Origin: Branchiostoma floridae
Taxonomy: Eukaryota > Chordata > Leptocardii > Amphioxiformes > Branchiostomatidae
Assembly (NCBI RefSeq): GCF_000003815.2
Contig: NC_049979.1
Coordinates: 24,754,320 to 24,818,319 of the forward strand
DNA length: 64,000 nucleotides
Reading direction: 5' to 3'
Shown here: positions 13,701 to 22,823 of the stretch, piece by piece
Numbering within the stretch: position 1 is the stretch's first letter
How the letters are laid out: the number at the start of each line of letters is the position of its first letter
Position numbers and translations under genes: made by a program
The notes under the pieces: generated by a model
Database searches by the model: none
What the model was told of the DNA's origin: nothing
Seen by the model: the letters and a program-made list of their open reading frames with translations, nothing else

Positions 13701-16700
13701 TGGACTTCGATAAATGTAACACTTGTTAATTGTAATCGATGGAACATATGTAGATATGAAATATGCAAATGAGGAACTTATTTGCATAATTTATGCAAAA
13801 ATTGCAGAACAACTTAATGATTAATGATCTGAATTGGGAATTTTACTTGTGACATGTGTACTGTACGTTATTCAATGATGAACAACACCAAGCATAAATC
13901 ATGTTAATGTTTAGTCATTTGCATGAAATTAACAAAAGCTCTAAATATTCATGGAGGTATGAGGTCGCCGAACTCTAGTTTACCCTGCGTTTGTCTGTCT
14001 CTTTGTGTGTCTGTGTCTGTGTGTAAACAAAATAACCCATGAACAGCTGGGTGGATTGGTTTCATACTTGGTTTGTTGGTAGTGTGTGACGAAAGCTGGA
14101 AATGATTAGATTTTGGGCCCCCTAGCAGCTCCCCTTGGTACTGCAGCGCAACTTCCGGTTTTGCTATCTCGGTGTTCTGAACATGCTATGGTCACGATTT
14201 TTGAGTATTAGATAGCTCTTGTGCTTAGAAAGAAATGACATAAGTTTGGGCCCCTAGCGTCTAGTTTTGGGATAGCAGGGGCATTTTTGTCAAAAACTTC
14301 TGAAGAGGATGACTCAAGAAGGGAACAACGGATTTTCATGATTTTTGGTATGTAGGTACCTTAGACAATGTTTTACAAGATAAAATACTAATTATGCAAA
14401 ATAGGAGCACATTTGCATAATCAATGAGAATATTCTATCATAGCAGTTTTTTCAATGTATCTCTTGTTGCAGACATGCTATGGTCGTGACATTTAGGTGG
14501 TAGATAGCTTTTAGTGCCATAAACAAATGGTGCAAGTTTCAGCCCCCTAACATTTAATTGTGGAACTGCAGGGGTGTTTTTGTCAAGACACTCAAAAGAG
14601 GATAACTGCAGAAAGGAACGACGAATTGCCTGCATTTTAGGCATGCAGGTAGCTTAGACAAAGATGTTCATAATGATATAAATATTATGCAAATGAGGGC
14701 TTAATTTGCATAATTAATGAGGAAATTGTATAGTTTCATTGTTTTCAATAACTGGACCTCAATACATGTAACACATGTTAATTATGATAGGAATATAAGC
14801 AGAAACAAAATATGGTAATAAGGAACTTATTTGCATAATTTATGTAAAAATTGCAAAACCACTTTATAATTAATAATTGGAATTTTATAATTATGACATG
14901 TGTACGTTAGTCAATGATTAACAACACCATGCATAAATTATGTTAATGTGTTAGTCAATTGCATGAAATTTCCGAAAGCTCTAAAGTTTCATGGAGGTAT
15001 GAGGTCGCCGAACTCTAGTTGTAACATTTGATCAAAATTTATGCAAGTGAGACCCTGATTCGAATGATTTGTGTTTGATAATATTCATCTTTACTTAGCT
15101 TCCTTATGCAGGAAGAATAAGATATCCATCACTTACTACTATAGAATTATAGTATTTTCTATATACTGTGTGTGTGGGGGGGGGGTGCTTACACCATTTG
15201 CCTCTTTAAGACCCATCCACTAATAAAAAATACCTTTCTCATGCGCTGTACATTTCTCCTCCACTTTAGAAAGTTGTAGCTTCTTCTGTTTAACCATGAT
15301 TGCCAAACAGGGTAAAGGAACTTACAAGGTCAACCTACAGTATTAAGTTCAAGCACTAGGAGGCCCAAAATTAAACCTGACCGTCAGGACACAAGCACCA
15401 ACTCATGTACCAAATAGCAGCACAATCGCACGTTGTGTTCTCGAGATACAGCGCATGCGCCGTGCACGCACTAAAAGCTACCTGCCGTGTCAAGTTCAAA
15501 CACAAGGAGGCCCAAAATCAAACGCAAACGACAAGCAGCAACCACCCACCCATGCAACAAAAATCGTCGCAATCGCGCGTATCGTTCAGGACATACAGCA
15601 CCAAAAACGCCCCAAAAACACAAAAAATGCAACTTGCAATGTCAAGTTCAAACACCAGGAGGCCCAAAATGAGACCTGACCGTCAGGCCACCACCAAGGC
15701 TTACGTTTTGATGTCTCTCAGACACCTTCGTCAGAGCTTCTAACTGGAGTTCTCCAAACCCAAACGTGGCTAAGCTTGTATCCCCAAGGAAGACAACAGG
15801 CGGGTACGGTGGATTAAGGAGGCGATCTGGATAAGAAAGCAACCCCAGTGATGAACCGGGACGAGGGGGGATACAAGCTTAGCCACATTTGGGATTGTTT
15901 TCTCACCGCAAAAGCGCCACCTACATCGGCTACATATAGCGGTGAGAAGCAGAACTCCAGTTAGAAGCTCTGACTAAGGTGTCTGAGAGACATCGAAACA
16001 TCGGCAATGTAAGTACCTGCTGGTTGTGTAAAAAGAATTCTCCTATATTCCCTACTCAAATGCTAAATATCATGAAAATCTATCTACAGATTGTTGAATT
16101 TTGCTCTTAACCTACATACAGACCCACACCATAGCATAAATGAAAACATAATCTTCCTGACGAAGGTAAAAACCTATGACATAATTTACGCGCTGTGGAA
16201 AGCTAACTAAATTGTTTCTGCTTCAACCCTTTTGGTAAGCAAAAAGAAGACCTGCAGACATCAATGTTACGGACAACAGCATGATAATATTAACCAAGTA
16301 ACCAATTTCATATTTTTAGTTGTTTTTCTTTCAGCAGGACAATGCATCGTTTTCCTGTTGATCAGACCTGTTGTGGCTTCTTTATTAATCACTTATTCCA
16401 CCAAGGCATGTCGATAGGCCAACATGTACACGTTAATGTACATGTCATACCATTACAGATGTACGACTATGGGGGTGTTTATAATAGAAGTTTATTTGCA
16501 AGTATAATGCTGGCATGCACGTGTCTGTAACTGCTAAATTAACGAGAGGGGGATTCCGACAAAAAAGTGTTGGTAGTTGGTACCCGAACTGCTCAAGCAT
16601 GAGCCTCTTGAAGTCTATATTTTCTAAGAAAAATATAGGGAAGCAAACAACCCTTGATTAAAGGCCGCATTAAAGAACCCTTTTGTAAATAAATTGATAG

Positions 16701-19700
16701 CCAATATAATGGTGGAATAGTTTCAGCATTCACAGTTGATCACCCAGTGTGACGGAAGAATTAATGGTTCCAGTTCGCCGCCGATTTGACACCGTAGTGC
16801 CTGTCGCAGGACGGTTCCCTGTGGGGAGGCCTTATCTACCGGTAGCACAAGGTAGTCAGGGCGTCATAGATTCGTCTGCAGCGTGGGCGGGAAAACAAAT
16901 TATGGAAGGGGGCCGTAGTAAGGATGAGCTAGGAAAATAGGGATTGTACATCATTTAGCTAACAAAAGAGTTGTAAACATTGACAGTGACGACGGTACAA
17001 GGAGGGGTCAGGAGGGCAAAAATGTTGGGGGCATCGCCCCCCCCCCTAAAAAGCTTAAAACCTTGTGTGTGTTTTTAATAATGGCAATTTCATCTAACCT
17101 AATGACGTTTCAGAGAGTTTAGAGTTTAACATTTCGCCAGTCCTACTCTCCAAGCAGAGGTTGAGTCGCGTTGATATAGTAGTAGTCAGAAAAATTACAC
17201 CGGGGCTCCTCTTTGGCTGACGATCTTTTTATGCTTCGGGAGCGGAGTACTAACACGGGTTTTGAAAGGATATCTCCGCCCCTATGCAAGAGGAGCGCCG
17301 GTGTAATTTTTCCGACTACATCTACGCGACTCAACCTCTGCTTGGAGACTAGCGGGACCTCCCTTGCTGGACATGGTGAAAATACTAATAGAAAACTAAT
17401 AGAAATTGTCGAACAAGCGGAATGTGCCCCTCAAATACAGGAAATGACGTTTCAGAGGGTCAAATCAAACTTTTCTCCGGAACTCCCTTGGGACAGCCTG
17501 CGTCTCCGGCTCTTACGATGACAAAGTGAAAACATGCGGAGGCGCCCTCAAAAGTCTTTCTCTAACAGACATGGCAATAAATAGAGCATAGTCTGCCGGC
17601 AAAGTTTGTTCCTTAAATTAAGATACAGGAAGTTGCAATTACGTTTCATAGGGTCCAGATCTCAAAATTTCCCCAGACCTACCTTGCGACGGCTGGCGCC
17701 TTTGGCGATCTAAATCGTGAAAATATGTTGGGGAGCTAAAATCATGTGACTTTCTATCAGAATTAATCCGAGCTCTGCCAGGAAAATGTGCCCGTGGAAA
17801 TGTAGGAGACAGCATTTCAGAGGGTCAAGATTTAAACATTTTAGAAACGATTTTTTTGTGTGTAGTGCAATCAAGGGCAGTGAGTGTATGCACCTTTTTG
17901 TACGAGATCGTATTTAGATGACACTAGGGAAAATAAAAGGTAGGACAAAACCCACCGTCTGCATCTAGGTCATTCAGTAACTCGTTAAGATCATCTTCTG
18001 AGGAAAACTGACCCAGGTCGTGCAGAACCGTCCCAAGCTCCTCTATGGTGATGGTTCCGTCGCCGTCTTTGTCAAATAACTTGAACGCCTCTCGATACTC
18101 TGTGAAGACAAATGATGCAGAACAAAAGTTTGTGCTGAAGATTATTTCTTCAGTTGCATATGAATTTTTTTCTGTCGATAAGATCAAAACAAGTGTGTCG
18201 AAAATTCCGCATCAACTTGATAATACTTGATGTTACTGGACGTATAACTGCACTGATTAACCCATCAAGACTTGGTCACATTCGCTTTTAGCGAGTCTAT
18301 CATAACTGTCAACATAGGGATCTCTTTACGACAGCATCTCCATCACAGCACAGCTGAATCGTATGGCAGATACCAAGAATACCCCCAAATTTGCTGTCAA
18401 CAACTTTTCCAAACTCATACCTCGCCAAATTATGTCAACCTTTTCAAGTGACGTATTATTATGGTATTTCTCTGTGATTATGTAAATAAGATCATCATTG
18501 GTGTAATTTATCAGTTTATAATTTTTCTACCCAAATAACAGATTGTTATTAACTCATTATGTTGTATGGAAATATGGAAGTCTCATCATAGCAAAGACGG
18601 TTACTGTAGAATTTCCTCATACATTTTGTAAATGAGACCCTGATTTGCATGACTTTTGTCTGATAATCTTCACCTTTACTTAGCTTCAAAATGGCAAAAG
18701 AATAAACTTTCCAGCCTTTGCCACTTAAGCTAATATGTAAAGCACCACCAAAGCTATGTTGTGTTGGGTACGCTATGGTCTTGATGTTTTGGTGGCAGAT
18801 AGCTTTTGATGTAATGTAGTAGTTCTGCAGGTTTAGGCCTCAGCTTTCTAGAACTGTGGGGACGTTTTGTAGAAATATTATGAGGATAACTAAACAAAGG
18901 AACGAATAATGTTCATGATATCTGGCATGCAGGTATTTTAGACAGAGATGTATAAAATGACGAGCAAATTATGCAAATAAGGACTTAATTTGCATGATCA
19001 ATGAGGAAAAATAATACTGCTTTATGATACGAGGATATATAGCATATAGTTCATGGCAGGTGAAACATTAACAGTTACCTACTATGCAAATCAGAGTCTG
19101 ATTTGCATAACCAAATGGAAGTGCCATATTTCCATTGAGGTGAATGGTGGGGGGATTTATTACTTTGACATGTGTAAGTTAATTCGGTAATGATTTATAT
19201 ATACAATATATGTGTTTTTGGTTAAGAATACCATCATAAATAACATAGATTATGCCAAATACAGCCTTATTTGCATAATCCATGAGACAAGATGAAATAA
19301 TAAATCCGCAAAGGCTATGAATATATCATGGAGGTCTCCAAACTCTCGGATGGATATAGCTCTTCGCATTAGTTGGTAGATTCATTACGTATTGTAGCAA
19401 GAGAATGGAGTTTTAATCCAGGAGATGTGTTTGGAATATGTTATGTTGACAAACAGGTCAGAAATAGTTCTGTCCTATTAAACAGCCCTACAGTTAAGAT
19501 TCCACTCACCTGGTACAGCTTGTCAATTCTGCTGATTGCAATACGGTCTACGATATGTCCCTTTGACCCCACTGCCTTTCATTTCACTTATATCGCACTT
19601 ATGAATGATCAAACAGTGCAACAAGCAAAACAAGTAGTTCTGATTTTGTACATTTGCGTTACATACTATACAGGAAAAGGGCGCCAATTGAGGCATATAT

Positions 19701-21476
19701 TTGAACTAACTGTCAAATTGAATGTTTTACGCTATTAAGCTGGCTTTAAATTGTAAGGCATGTATAGCAATTTCTGACTTACAGCGGCTAGAAATATATC
19801 TTCAAAACACCCGCCATCTAGTCCATATACTTTATTAGATCGTAGATTAAGTGTGAGTCAGAGTGAGAGACGACCCAGTATTTAATGGAATACAATTTAT
19901 TCTCCCTGCTTAGCAAGCTGTCTGCTGAGTAAATTGCAGAGCTTGCCGATTCATTACGCCTCGGCTGCCTTTTTCGGAGTGCTTCCGTTTGAGCGAGCTT
20001 TTGATTTGCGCCATGCCATGGCGTCGCTTTGACGTACCCACCTCTGATTATATTGATTAAGTCTGTCGAACGTTATGATTTATCCGCATGAAGTTCTTGT
20101 GTAGAATAGCAGAGACAATAATCTTAGCGCTTGATTTTGTTTCTGGTAAAAGACTGCGTTCCTACACTGACTAATAAATAACAGTATACGTAGGCCGCGT
20201 TCCGAAATAGACGTCATACCGTAAAAACGGTTAACCGATGTACTAATATAAAAACTGGTGAACACCAAGGATTTTGTTAGACCGAATAAGATTTTTGTCA
20301 ATTCCCTGATAATAGGAAGTGATTTTTTTAAAACCATTATGTGATTGCCATAATCTCCACTACGTCCCAACGAGCGGGTGTGATTGTCGATCGAACCTTA
20401 CACAACTAAAGCGAATCTAATCTAAAAATTAAATGACTTGATTTTGCATAAAACTTATTCAAATGTAAAGAGAGCCAAACGCACAACAGGAGCTCCATTT
20501 CCTCCAGTCGCCGACAGCGAAATAAGCCAAATGTGATGAGAATATCCACATAATAGCATTATGATATCTTTATTGATTTTTTCATGAGGCAATGCATAGT
20601 TTCTGTTACTGAAGTTCATTTGACATGCTGCGTCTCTGGAATATCCCTTTGTTCTCCTGAGAAAGTCTCGAACCTTAAGGAAAGAAAACAATCTCTCTAT
20701 ATGAAATAAGTCCATGATAAATGTTCCATACACCCTGTCAGGTGGAATTGATAATTTTCTTCTTCCCTCTTTTCAAACAGCTTTTGAAACCAGGCACAAA
20801 TGAGTCTTATACCCTGCACACATTGATACATGTGATGGGTGTTTTCACGCTTCAGGCCGGAGTCCGGACCGAAGGCTTAGTGTCCCCTAAGACGTCCTTT
20901 TTCGATCAGGATAACTGCACGTTTATCAGTGTCTGCCCGATGTTGTACCCATTATACATTAAATTTCCTTAAATAGTTTGTTGCATGTATTGAAGTTTTA
21001 ACTTTCGCTGAGCATTCGCTCTACTAATGGTTTGTACGATGTATATGTAGTGATATGTGTTGATAGATTTATTACTACTCGATGTAATCTGCACCTCTGT
21101 TGTGCGTCTTTTTCAAACCTTACCTCCTTCATCCTGACCTCAATGAAAAGCAGCCTGCAGGCCGATTTCAGCTTCTCATGAATGAATAAAGTTCAAACAA
21201 ACAACTTACACATCAACAGAAACAACATGAAACGTGCTAATTCATAGGCGACATTTAGGAAGAAAATGCGAATTAAGTTGTCTCTCTGCTTTGGAAAAAA
21301 ATTGCGATGTAATATTCAAAGGATAGGCTTAGTTTGAACTTGAACTGCTTGTAAGTTGACATACCTTGTACTTGAGATTGGGACAACCCGACAAAGCTAT
21401 CACTATGGGTGGGAGTAGCTGAGGGGGAGACATAGGATCCTGTATCTTCATCCTGCGTACAGTAGCAGCACCACAT
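1655..21476 (-). CDS. Four-EF-hand calcium sensor with Cys-rich N terminus (gene 1, five exons)
   Basis: Spliced gene read from five exons: 21476-21365, 18099-17956, 4715-4500, 2824-2768, 1716-1655. The sum is 588 coding bases plus a stop, giving 196 residues. The order is a Cys-rich start (MWCCYCT), a Ser/Thr-rich linker to about residue 37, EF1 loop 47-58, EF2 loop 83-94, an acidic linker about 104-121, EF3 loop 130-141, EF4 loop 166-177, and a 19-residue tail ending in two Asp. EF1 and EF4 loops are canonical. EF2 has Leu at loop position 6 and Asp at 12; EF3 has Ala at position 3 and Asp at 12. The layout fits the calmodulin/troponin C superfamily, so calcium binding and a sensor role are expected; the target is unknown. 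Cys3, Cys4 and Cys6 could be palmitoylated, which is inference. No Gly2 is present for myristoylation. All introns are phase 1 with GT-AG ends. A paralogue lies upstream at 32117-48272. Confidence 0.85.
1717..2767 (-). other. Gene 1 intron 4
   Basis: A GT-AG phase 1 intron of 1,051 bp. I see no conserved repeat or coding signal in it; the short ORFs here lack family features. Confidence 0.75.
2768..2824 (-). CDS. Gene 1 exon 4 (EF-hand 4 loop)
   Basis: This 57 bp exon sits between CTCTTCAG and GAAG|GTAACAT. It encodes VDEMM and most of a canonical EF4 loop ([11 protein letters not shown]). The twelfth loop position is split onto exon 5. Confidence 0.87.
2992..3325. mobile_element. CGTACG-rich miniature inverted-repeat element
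   Basis: The left end (GCTAAGGGCACAACCCGCCG, 2993 on) is the inverted counterpart of the right end near 3290-3325 (GCGGGCTATGCCCTTGGC). The interior is unusually GC-rich with many CGTACG motifs. Its right half recurs at 22480-22620. It sits in intron 3 of gene 1. Confidence 0.65.
3326..3895. other. Gene 1 intron 3 segment, no recognised feature
   Basis: No coding or repeat family recognised apart from a short CATCAT-type microsatellite at 3872-3898. Confidence 0.5.
3899..4190 (-). mobile_element. tRNA-like SINE
   Basis: Read on the minus strand from about 4186, the sequence has GTGGCGCAGCGGCAGTG (A-box-like) and, about 50 bases on, AGTTCGAATGTTGCC (B-box-like). This is the spacing of a tRNA-derived SINE head. 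The body continues to about 3900 without coding potential. Confidence 0.5.
4350..4386. repeat. GACA microsatellite
   Basis: Interrupted GACA repeats within intron 3 of gene 1, close to exon 3. Confidence 0.8.
4500..4715 (-). CDS. Gene 1 exon 3 (end of EF-hand 2, linker, EF-hand 3)
   Basis: This 216 bp exon begins after TATATACAG and ends at GAAG|GTAAGAG. It completes EF2 (NLTIDFEDF), then encodes a run of Glu/Asp as the central linker, then EF3 with its flanking helices, ending in LTDEE. It is three codons longer in the linker than gene 2 exon 3. Confidence 0.88.
4853..5443. mobile_element. TTA-flanked miniature element, copy 1
   Basis: The ends are inverted (GGCCCCTTCACAC at left, GTGTGAAGGCCCTA at right) and are flanked by TTA on both sides. 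The interior is made of degenerate GAATG/CATTC words and no ORF. A second copy lies at 51656-52252 with the same ends and flanks. A 3 bp TTA target fits PIF/Harbinger-type elements. It lies in intron 2 of gene 1, just upstream of exon 3. Confidence 0.65.
5764..5822. repeat. Short palindrome with a repeated arm
   Basis: TTTCAATCCATCCATGGATTGAAA forms a near-perfect hairpin, and the left arm occurs again about 40 bases later. Confidence 0.6.
5823..6085. other. Gene 1 intron 2 segment, no feature seen
   Basis: T-rich sequence without a recognised repeat or coding signal. Confidence 0.4.
6090..6600 (+). pseudogene. LINE C-terminal zinc-knuckle fragment with 3' UTR
   Basis: The frame reads [15 protein letters not shown], shifts, then reads [18 protein letters not shown] and a helical tail to a stop near 6434. 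The C-x2-C...H-x4-C knuckle after an IETGRY block is typical of the extreme C terminus of a class of invertebrate LINEs. The stretch to about 6600 with CAATAAAG near the end would be its 3' UTR. Only the tail of the element is here, and it has a frameshift. Confidence 0.6.
6601..8040. other. Gene 1 intron 2 segment, no recognised gene
   Basis: Several 60-115 codon ORFs occur here, but none has family motifs, splice-flanked structure or a second copy. A poly-G run lies just after, at 8050-8059. Nothing supported. Confidence 0.4.
8590..8816 (+). pseudogene. LINE C-terminal zinc-knuckle fragment, second copy
   Basis: It reads [20 protein letters not shown], then [21 protein letters not shown], the same IETGR plus C-x2-C...H-x4-C signature as at 6090-6434. 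It stops abruptly where a repeat A copy begins at 8817. A possible continuation with ACAATAAAGGTC lies at about 9800-9965, suggesting that repeat A inserted into this LINE tail. Confidence 0.6.
8817..9745 (+). mobile_element. Repeat A, copy 1 (3' truncated)
   Basis: It begins with the diagnostic palindrome (ACCTCCATGA, loop AATG, TCATGGAGGT), then TTATATTTTACC, a TG microsatellite, and the three-module interior. It lacks the terminal GAGGTCGCCGAACTCTAG. No ORF of note. Its ATGCAAAT octamer lies near 9555. Confidence 0.8.
9746..10136. other. Segment between repeat A copies
   Basis: It probably contains the displaced LINE 3' end (about 9800-9965, ending near ACAATAAAGG). Otherwise nothing recognised. 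Confidence 0.35.
10137..11209 (+). mobile_element. Repeat A, copy 2 (full length)
   Basis: The reference copy. It has a 5' palindrome at 10139-10162, a TG tract, module 1 (about 10205-10368), module 2 (about 10369-10657), module 3 (about 10658-10910), a tail with ATGCAAAT octamers (10863, about 10989), and the end CATGGAGGTATGAGGTCG...CTCTAGTT. Modules 2 and 3 are diverged copies of each other (TGGTC...TAGATAGCT...GCAGGGG...TTTTTGTCAA...GATAACT...AATTAATGAG). Confidence 0.85.
11236..11540. other. Gene 1 intron 2 segment, no recognised feature
   Basis: A CTAAGGGCACAAAC motif near 11256 resembles the tip of the CGTACG-rich element. The rest shows nothing supported. Confidence 0.3.
11551..11608. 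repeat. 20 bp tandem repeat, about three copies
   Basis: GTGAATATAGTTCTGACGAA repeated three times head to tail. Confidence 0.9.
11805..11922 (+). repeat. Repeat A 3'-end fragment
   Basis: TTATTTGCATAATTAATGA followed by GGTCGTGGAACTCTAGTTC, the end of repeat A with an internal deletion. Confidence 0.5.
12095..12246 (+). repeat. Single arm of the 31385-31722 fold-back family
   Basis: The sequence from AGGGTGTAAAACACC through CAGTGTCACTGACGAAAACTGG to CATATCCAGTTGCTTGAGTAACTG matches the right arm of the fold-back at 31385-31722. No matching left arm is present here. Confidence 0.7.
12243..12850. repeat. Diverged direct repeat pair of about 180 bp
   Basis: Segments at about 12243-12430 and 12637-12852 share a run of blocks in the same order (ACAGTA...CTCTATCACC...CCTGAAGG...ACCCGGTGACCTG...AACAAAGAAAGCTAT). 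The middle holds TTGCTTAGCTTCAAAATG, also found near 15090 and 18680. No coding signal. Confidence 0.65.
12856..13979 (+). mobile_element. Repeat A, copy 3 (full length, doubled 5' palindrome)
   Basis: The 5' palindrome is present twice in tandem (12858-12881 and about 12891-12914). All modules are present and the 3' end GAGGTCGCCGAACTCTAGTT runs straight into copy 4. Confidence 0.85.
13980..15020 (+). mobile_element. Repeat A, copy 4, fused head-to-tail to copy 3
   Basis: It starts at TACCCTGCGTTTG with no 5' palindrome, directly after the CTCTAGTT end of copy 3, and runs to a complete 3' end at 15020. Confidence 0.85.
15021..15340. other. Gene 1 intron 2 segment
   Basis: 15040-15110 resembles sequence near 12460 and 18640 (GATAATATTCATCTTTACTTAGC). 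A poly-G run is present at 15177-15187. Nothing else seen. Confidence 0.4.
15341..15690. repeat. Approximately 150 bp tandem repeat, two-plus copies
   Basis: The block AAGTTCAAxCACxAGGAGGC with CCAAAAT recurs at about 15345, 15491 and 15642, each followed by related CA-rich sequence. The stop-free frames here follow from the base composition. Confidence 0.7.
15705..15999. mobile_element. Nested fold-back element
   Basis: The outer arms (GATGTCTCTCAGACACCTT at left, AAGGTGTCTGAGAGACATC at right) continue inward through TCTAACTGGAGTTC and its complement. A second inner inverted pair (GTGGCTAAGCTTGTATCCCC and its complement) lies at about 15767 and 15867. No ORF. Confidence 0.75.
16000..17140. 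other. Gene 1 intron 2 segment, nothing recognised
   Basis: No supported coding exon, RNA or repeat was found. A C-run lies at 17038-17045. Confidence 0.4.
17148..17347. mobile_element. 200 bp miniature inverted-repeat transposon, ACT target
   Basis: Arms of about 60 bp (CTCCAAGCAGAGGTTGAGTC at left, complement at right) are flanked by ACT at 17145-17147 and 17348-17350. The interior is about 80 bp. A 3 bp duplication fits several cut-and-paste families; no transposase is inside. Confidence 0.8.
17348..17955. other. Gene 1 intron 2, donor-proximal segment
   Basis: The phrase TTTCAGAGGGTCAA recurs at about 17449 and 17816, with related TTTCATAGGGTCCA near 17644 and TTTCAGAGAGTTTA near 17108. 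This suggests an old tandem repeat of irregular period. No coding signal. Confidence 0.45.
17956..18099 (-). CDS. Gene 1 exon 2 (EF-hand 1 and start of EF-hand 2)
   Basis: This 144 bp exon begins after a clear pyrimidine tract and CACAG. It encodes the EF1 helix, a canonical EF1 loop (D-K-D-G-D-G...E-E), the linker, and the first residues of EF2 (D-A-D-G, with the Gly codon split). It ends at GACG|GTGGGT. By eye, 32 of 49 residues are identical to gene 2 exon 2. Confidence 0.88.
18100..18590 (-). other. Gene 1 intron 1, acceptor side
   Basis: It holds the polypyrimidine tract and CACAG before exon 2. Nothing else was seen. Confidence 0.5.
18590..19345 (+). mobile_element. Repeat A, diverged copy
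   Basis: It holds GCTATGGTCTTGATGTTTTGGTGGCAGATAGC-type module 3 sequence, TTATGCAAATAAGG near 18970, and an end CATGGAGGTCTCCAAACTCT at about 19330. The 5' modules are eroded. Confidence 0.65.
19346..21360. other. Gene 1 intron 1, no recognised element
   Basis: The longest ORF here (121 codons, 19373-19738 plus) has no family motif or splice context and I do not call it. Nothing else supported. Confidence 0.4.
21365..21476 (-). CDS. Gene 1 exon 1 (Cys-rich N terminus)
   Basis: It encodes 37 residues plus the first base of a Glu codon: MWCCYCT, then an acidic stretch, then a Ser/Thr/Gln-rich linker. The donor is CAAG|GTATGT. An in-frame Met lies 11 codons upstream. I chose the inner ATG because gene 2 has an in-frame TAA just before its equivalent MLCCYCT start, and because the inner ATG has A at position -3. 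Confidence 0.8.
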
Positions 21477-21779
21477 GCTATATGGGTGAGGATGCACCGC
21501 CGACTCCACTCTTTAAACAGGCATCTCTGACACAGGACCACGCCGAACACCCTCCGATCATGTGTGAATAGAACTCCCCGGAAACTCTCTATATCAGAAT
21601 CGATCCATCTGTCCGTGCCTAGAGACGAAGATAAAAAGATGTGTCACGACTTGTCCTCTTTTCACATTTCCGTAGACGCTATTAATCAAGATAAAGACGC
21701 CGTCCACTTGTATCCGTTGTGATGGGTTACTCACTCCCGTACCCGCTCTTTCATCTGCAACAGCGATGGGGAAGAACTA

Positions 21780-21930
21780 GGGGAGTCGGGCGAGGACTGG
21801 GCTTATAAAATGTTTCCAGGGAATTTCGCGGGAACCACGTGTATCATTATGACTCATGCGCACTGCTCCCGAGCGGTCTATTTAATGGGCCTGTGGGAAA
21901 GACAGCTATACCATTTTTATACTTTCAGCA
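21780..21930 (-). promoter_or_regulatory. Candidate gene 1 upstream regulatory region
   Basis: 300-450 bases upstream of the gene 1 ATG lie a TATA-like TTTTATAAG (minus strand, 21811-21803), a CACGTG E-box (about 21837), a TGAGTCA AP-1-like site (about 21852), and CTATTTAATG, which resembles a MEF2 site. The cluster suggests a promoter, but the TATA motif reads as well on the plus strand and no start site can be fixed. Confidence 0.3.
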
Positions 21931-22479
21931 AGATGCAAATGCGCTAGAGCAAACACATTGACCACAGTTCGGAACATTGTCAGCCAAACCAAGGCTTGCC
22001 CAATCGACGCTTTATTTGGATGGCTGTTCAACGATTGATCACTGACATAACTTTATTTATAATATTTGATACGTGTTTATGTGACCAAATAGAAATCAAA
22101 TCTACCTAAAATAGACTCGGCACAAAAAATTTGGAATATTATCCTCGGTTGATCAGATTCCTTTGTTTCTGTATCAATTTTAGTGTGTTATATATCAATA
22201 GAAAGCGTGTGTGATTTCCTTTCCGATGGTATCACACTCTTGCCTGGGTACCATCTGGGTAGTAGTTCGCTCCTATGTTCACTTCTGCTACATGTCAGAG
22301 CAAGAAGCGATTGTATATAATGTATTATACACTAGGCCGGCTAATACGTGAGTGGGTAACGAAAAAGTGCAAAAATTTCCCCTCTTCTGTTAAACACTGT
22401 CACCCGCGGCCCTAACAACCGGACGATACAATGATTCGATCAATCCTTTTCTCAGGTAACTTTTGGTATACTGAACATC
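21931..22479. other. Intergenic, nothing recognised
   Basis: No coding or repeat signal that I can support. Confidence 0.4.
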
Positions 22480-22620
22480 TGCTCGTAAAGTGCTACGGTG
22501 TGTCGATTTCGTACGGAGGAGGTACGTACCACTTACGGATCCCAAAACATTGCCCACGTTTTTGCACGTAAACAGCACGCAGTTGCACGTACAGCGAGTT
22601 GTGCCCTTAGCTTAACGGGG
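22480..22620. mobile_element. CGTACG-rich element, right-half fragment
   Basis: It matches the right half of the 2992-3325 element (TTCGTACGGAGG, CACTTACGGATCCCAAAA, TTGTGCCCTTAGC). Confidence 0.65.
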
Positions 22621-22823
22621 AATAAAAGCGCGTGAAGTTTCAATCAAGATTTAGTCTTGCGCGAGTTCGCCATCAACTACAGTTTCAGATCTTTCACGTA
22701 ATGGTCTCTACAGGAGGCGAGAAAGTGCCAAGTTCGCAATCCATTTTCCTTAGAGGGCTTAAGGCGGACATTAAGTGTGGCGAAATACCCTGAGTGAGTT
22801 AACAATAATTACAGTATACGGTA

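Noticed and set aside
10137-15020. Repeat A as a Helitron
   Set aside because: The end CTAG and tandem joins fit loosely, but there is no 5' TC start, no clear 3' hairpin before the CTAG and no Rep/helicase sequence.
19373-19738. 121 codon plus-strand ORF
   Set aside because: No motif, repeat partner or splice structure. Its length is within chance for AT-rich sequence of this size.
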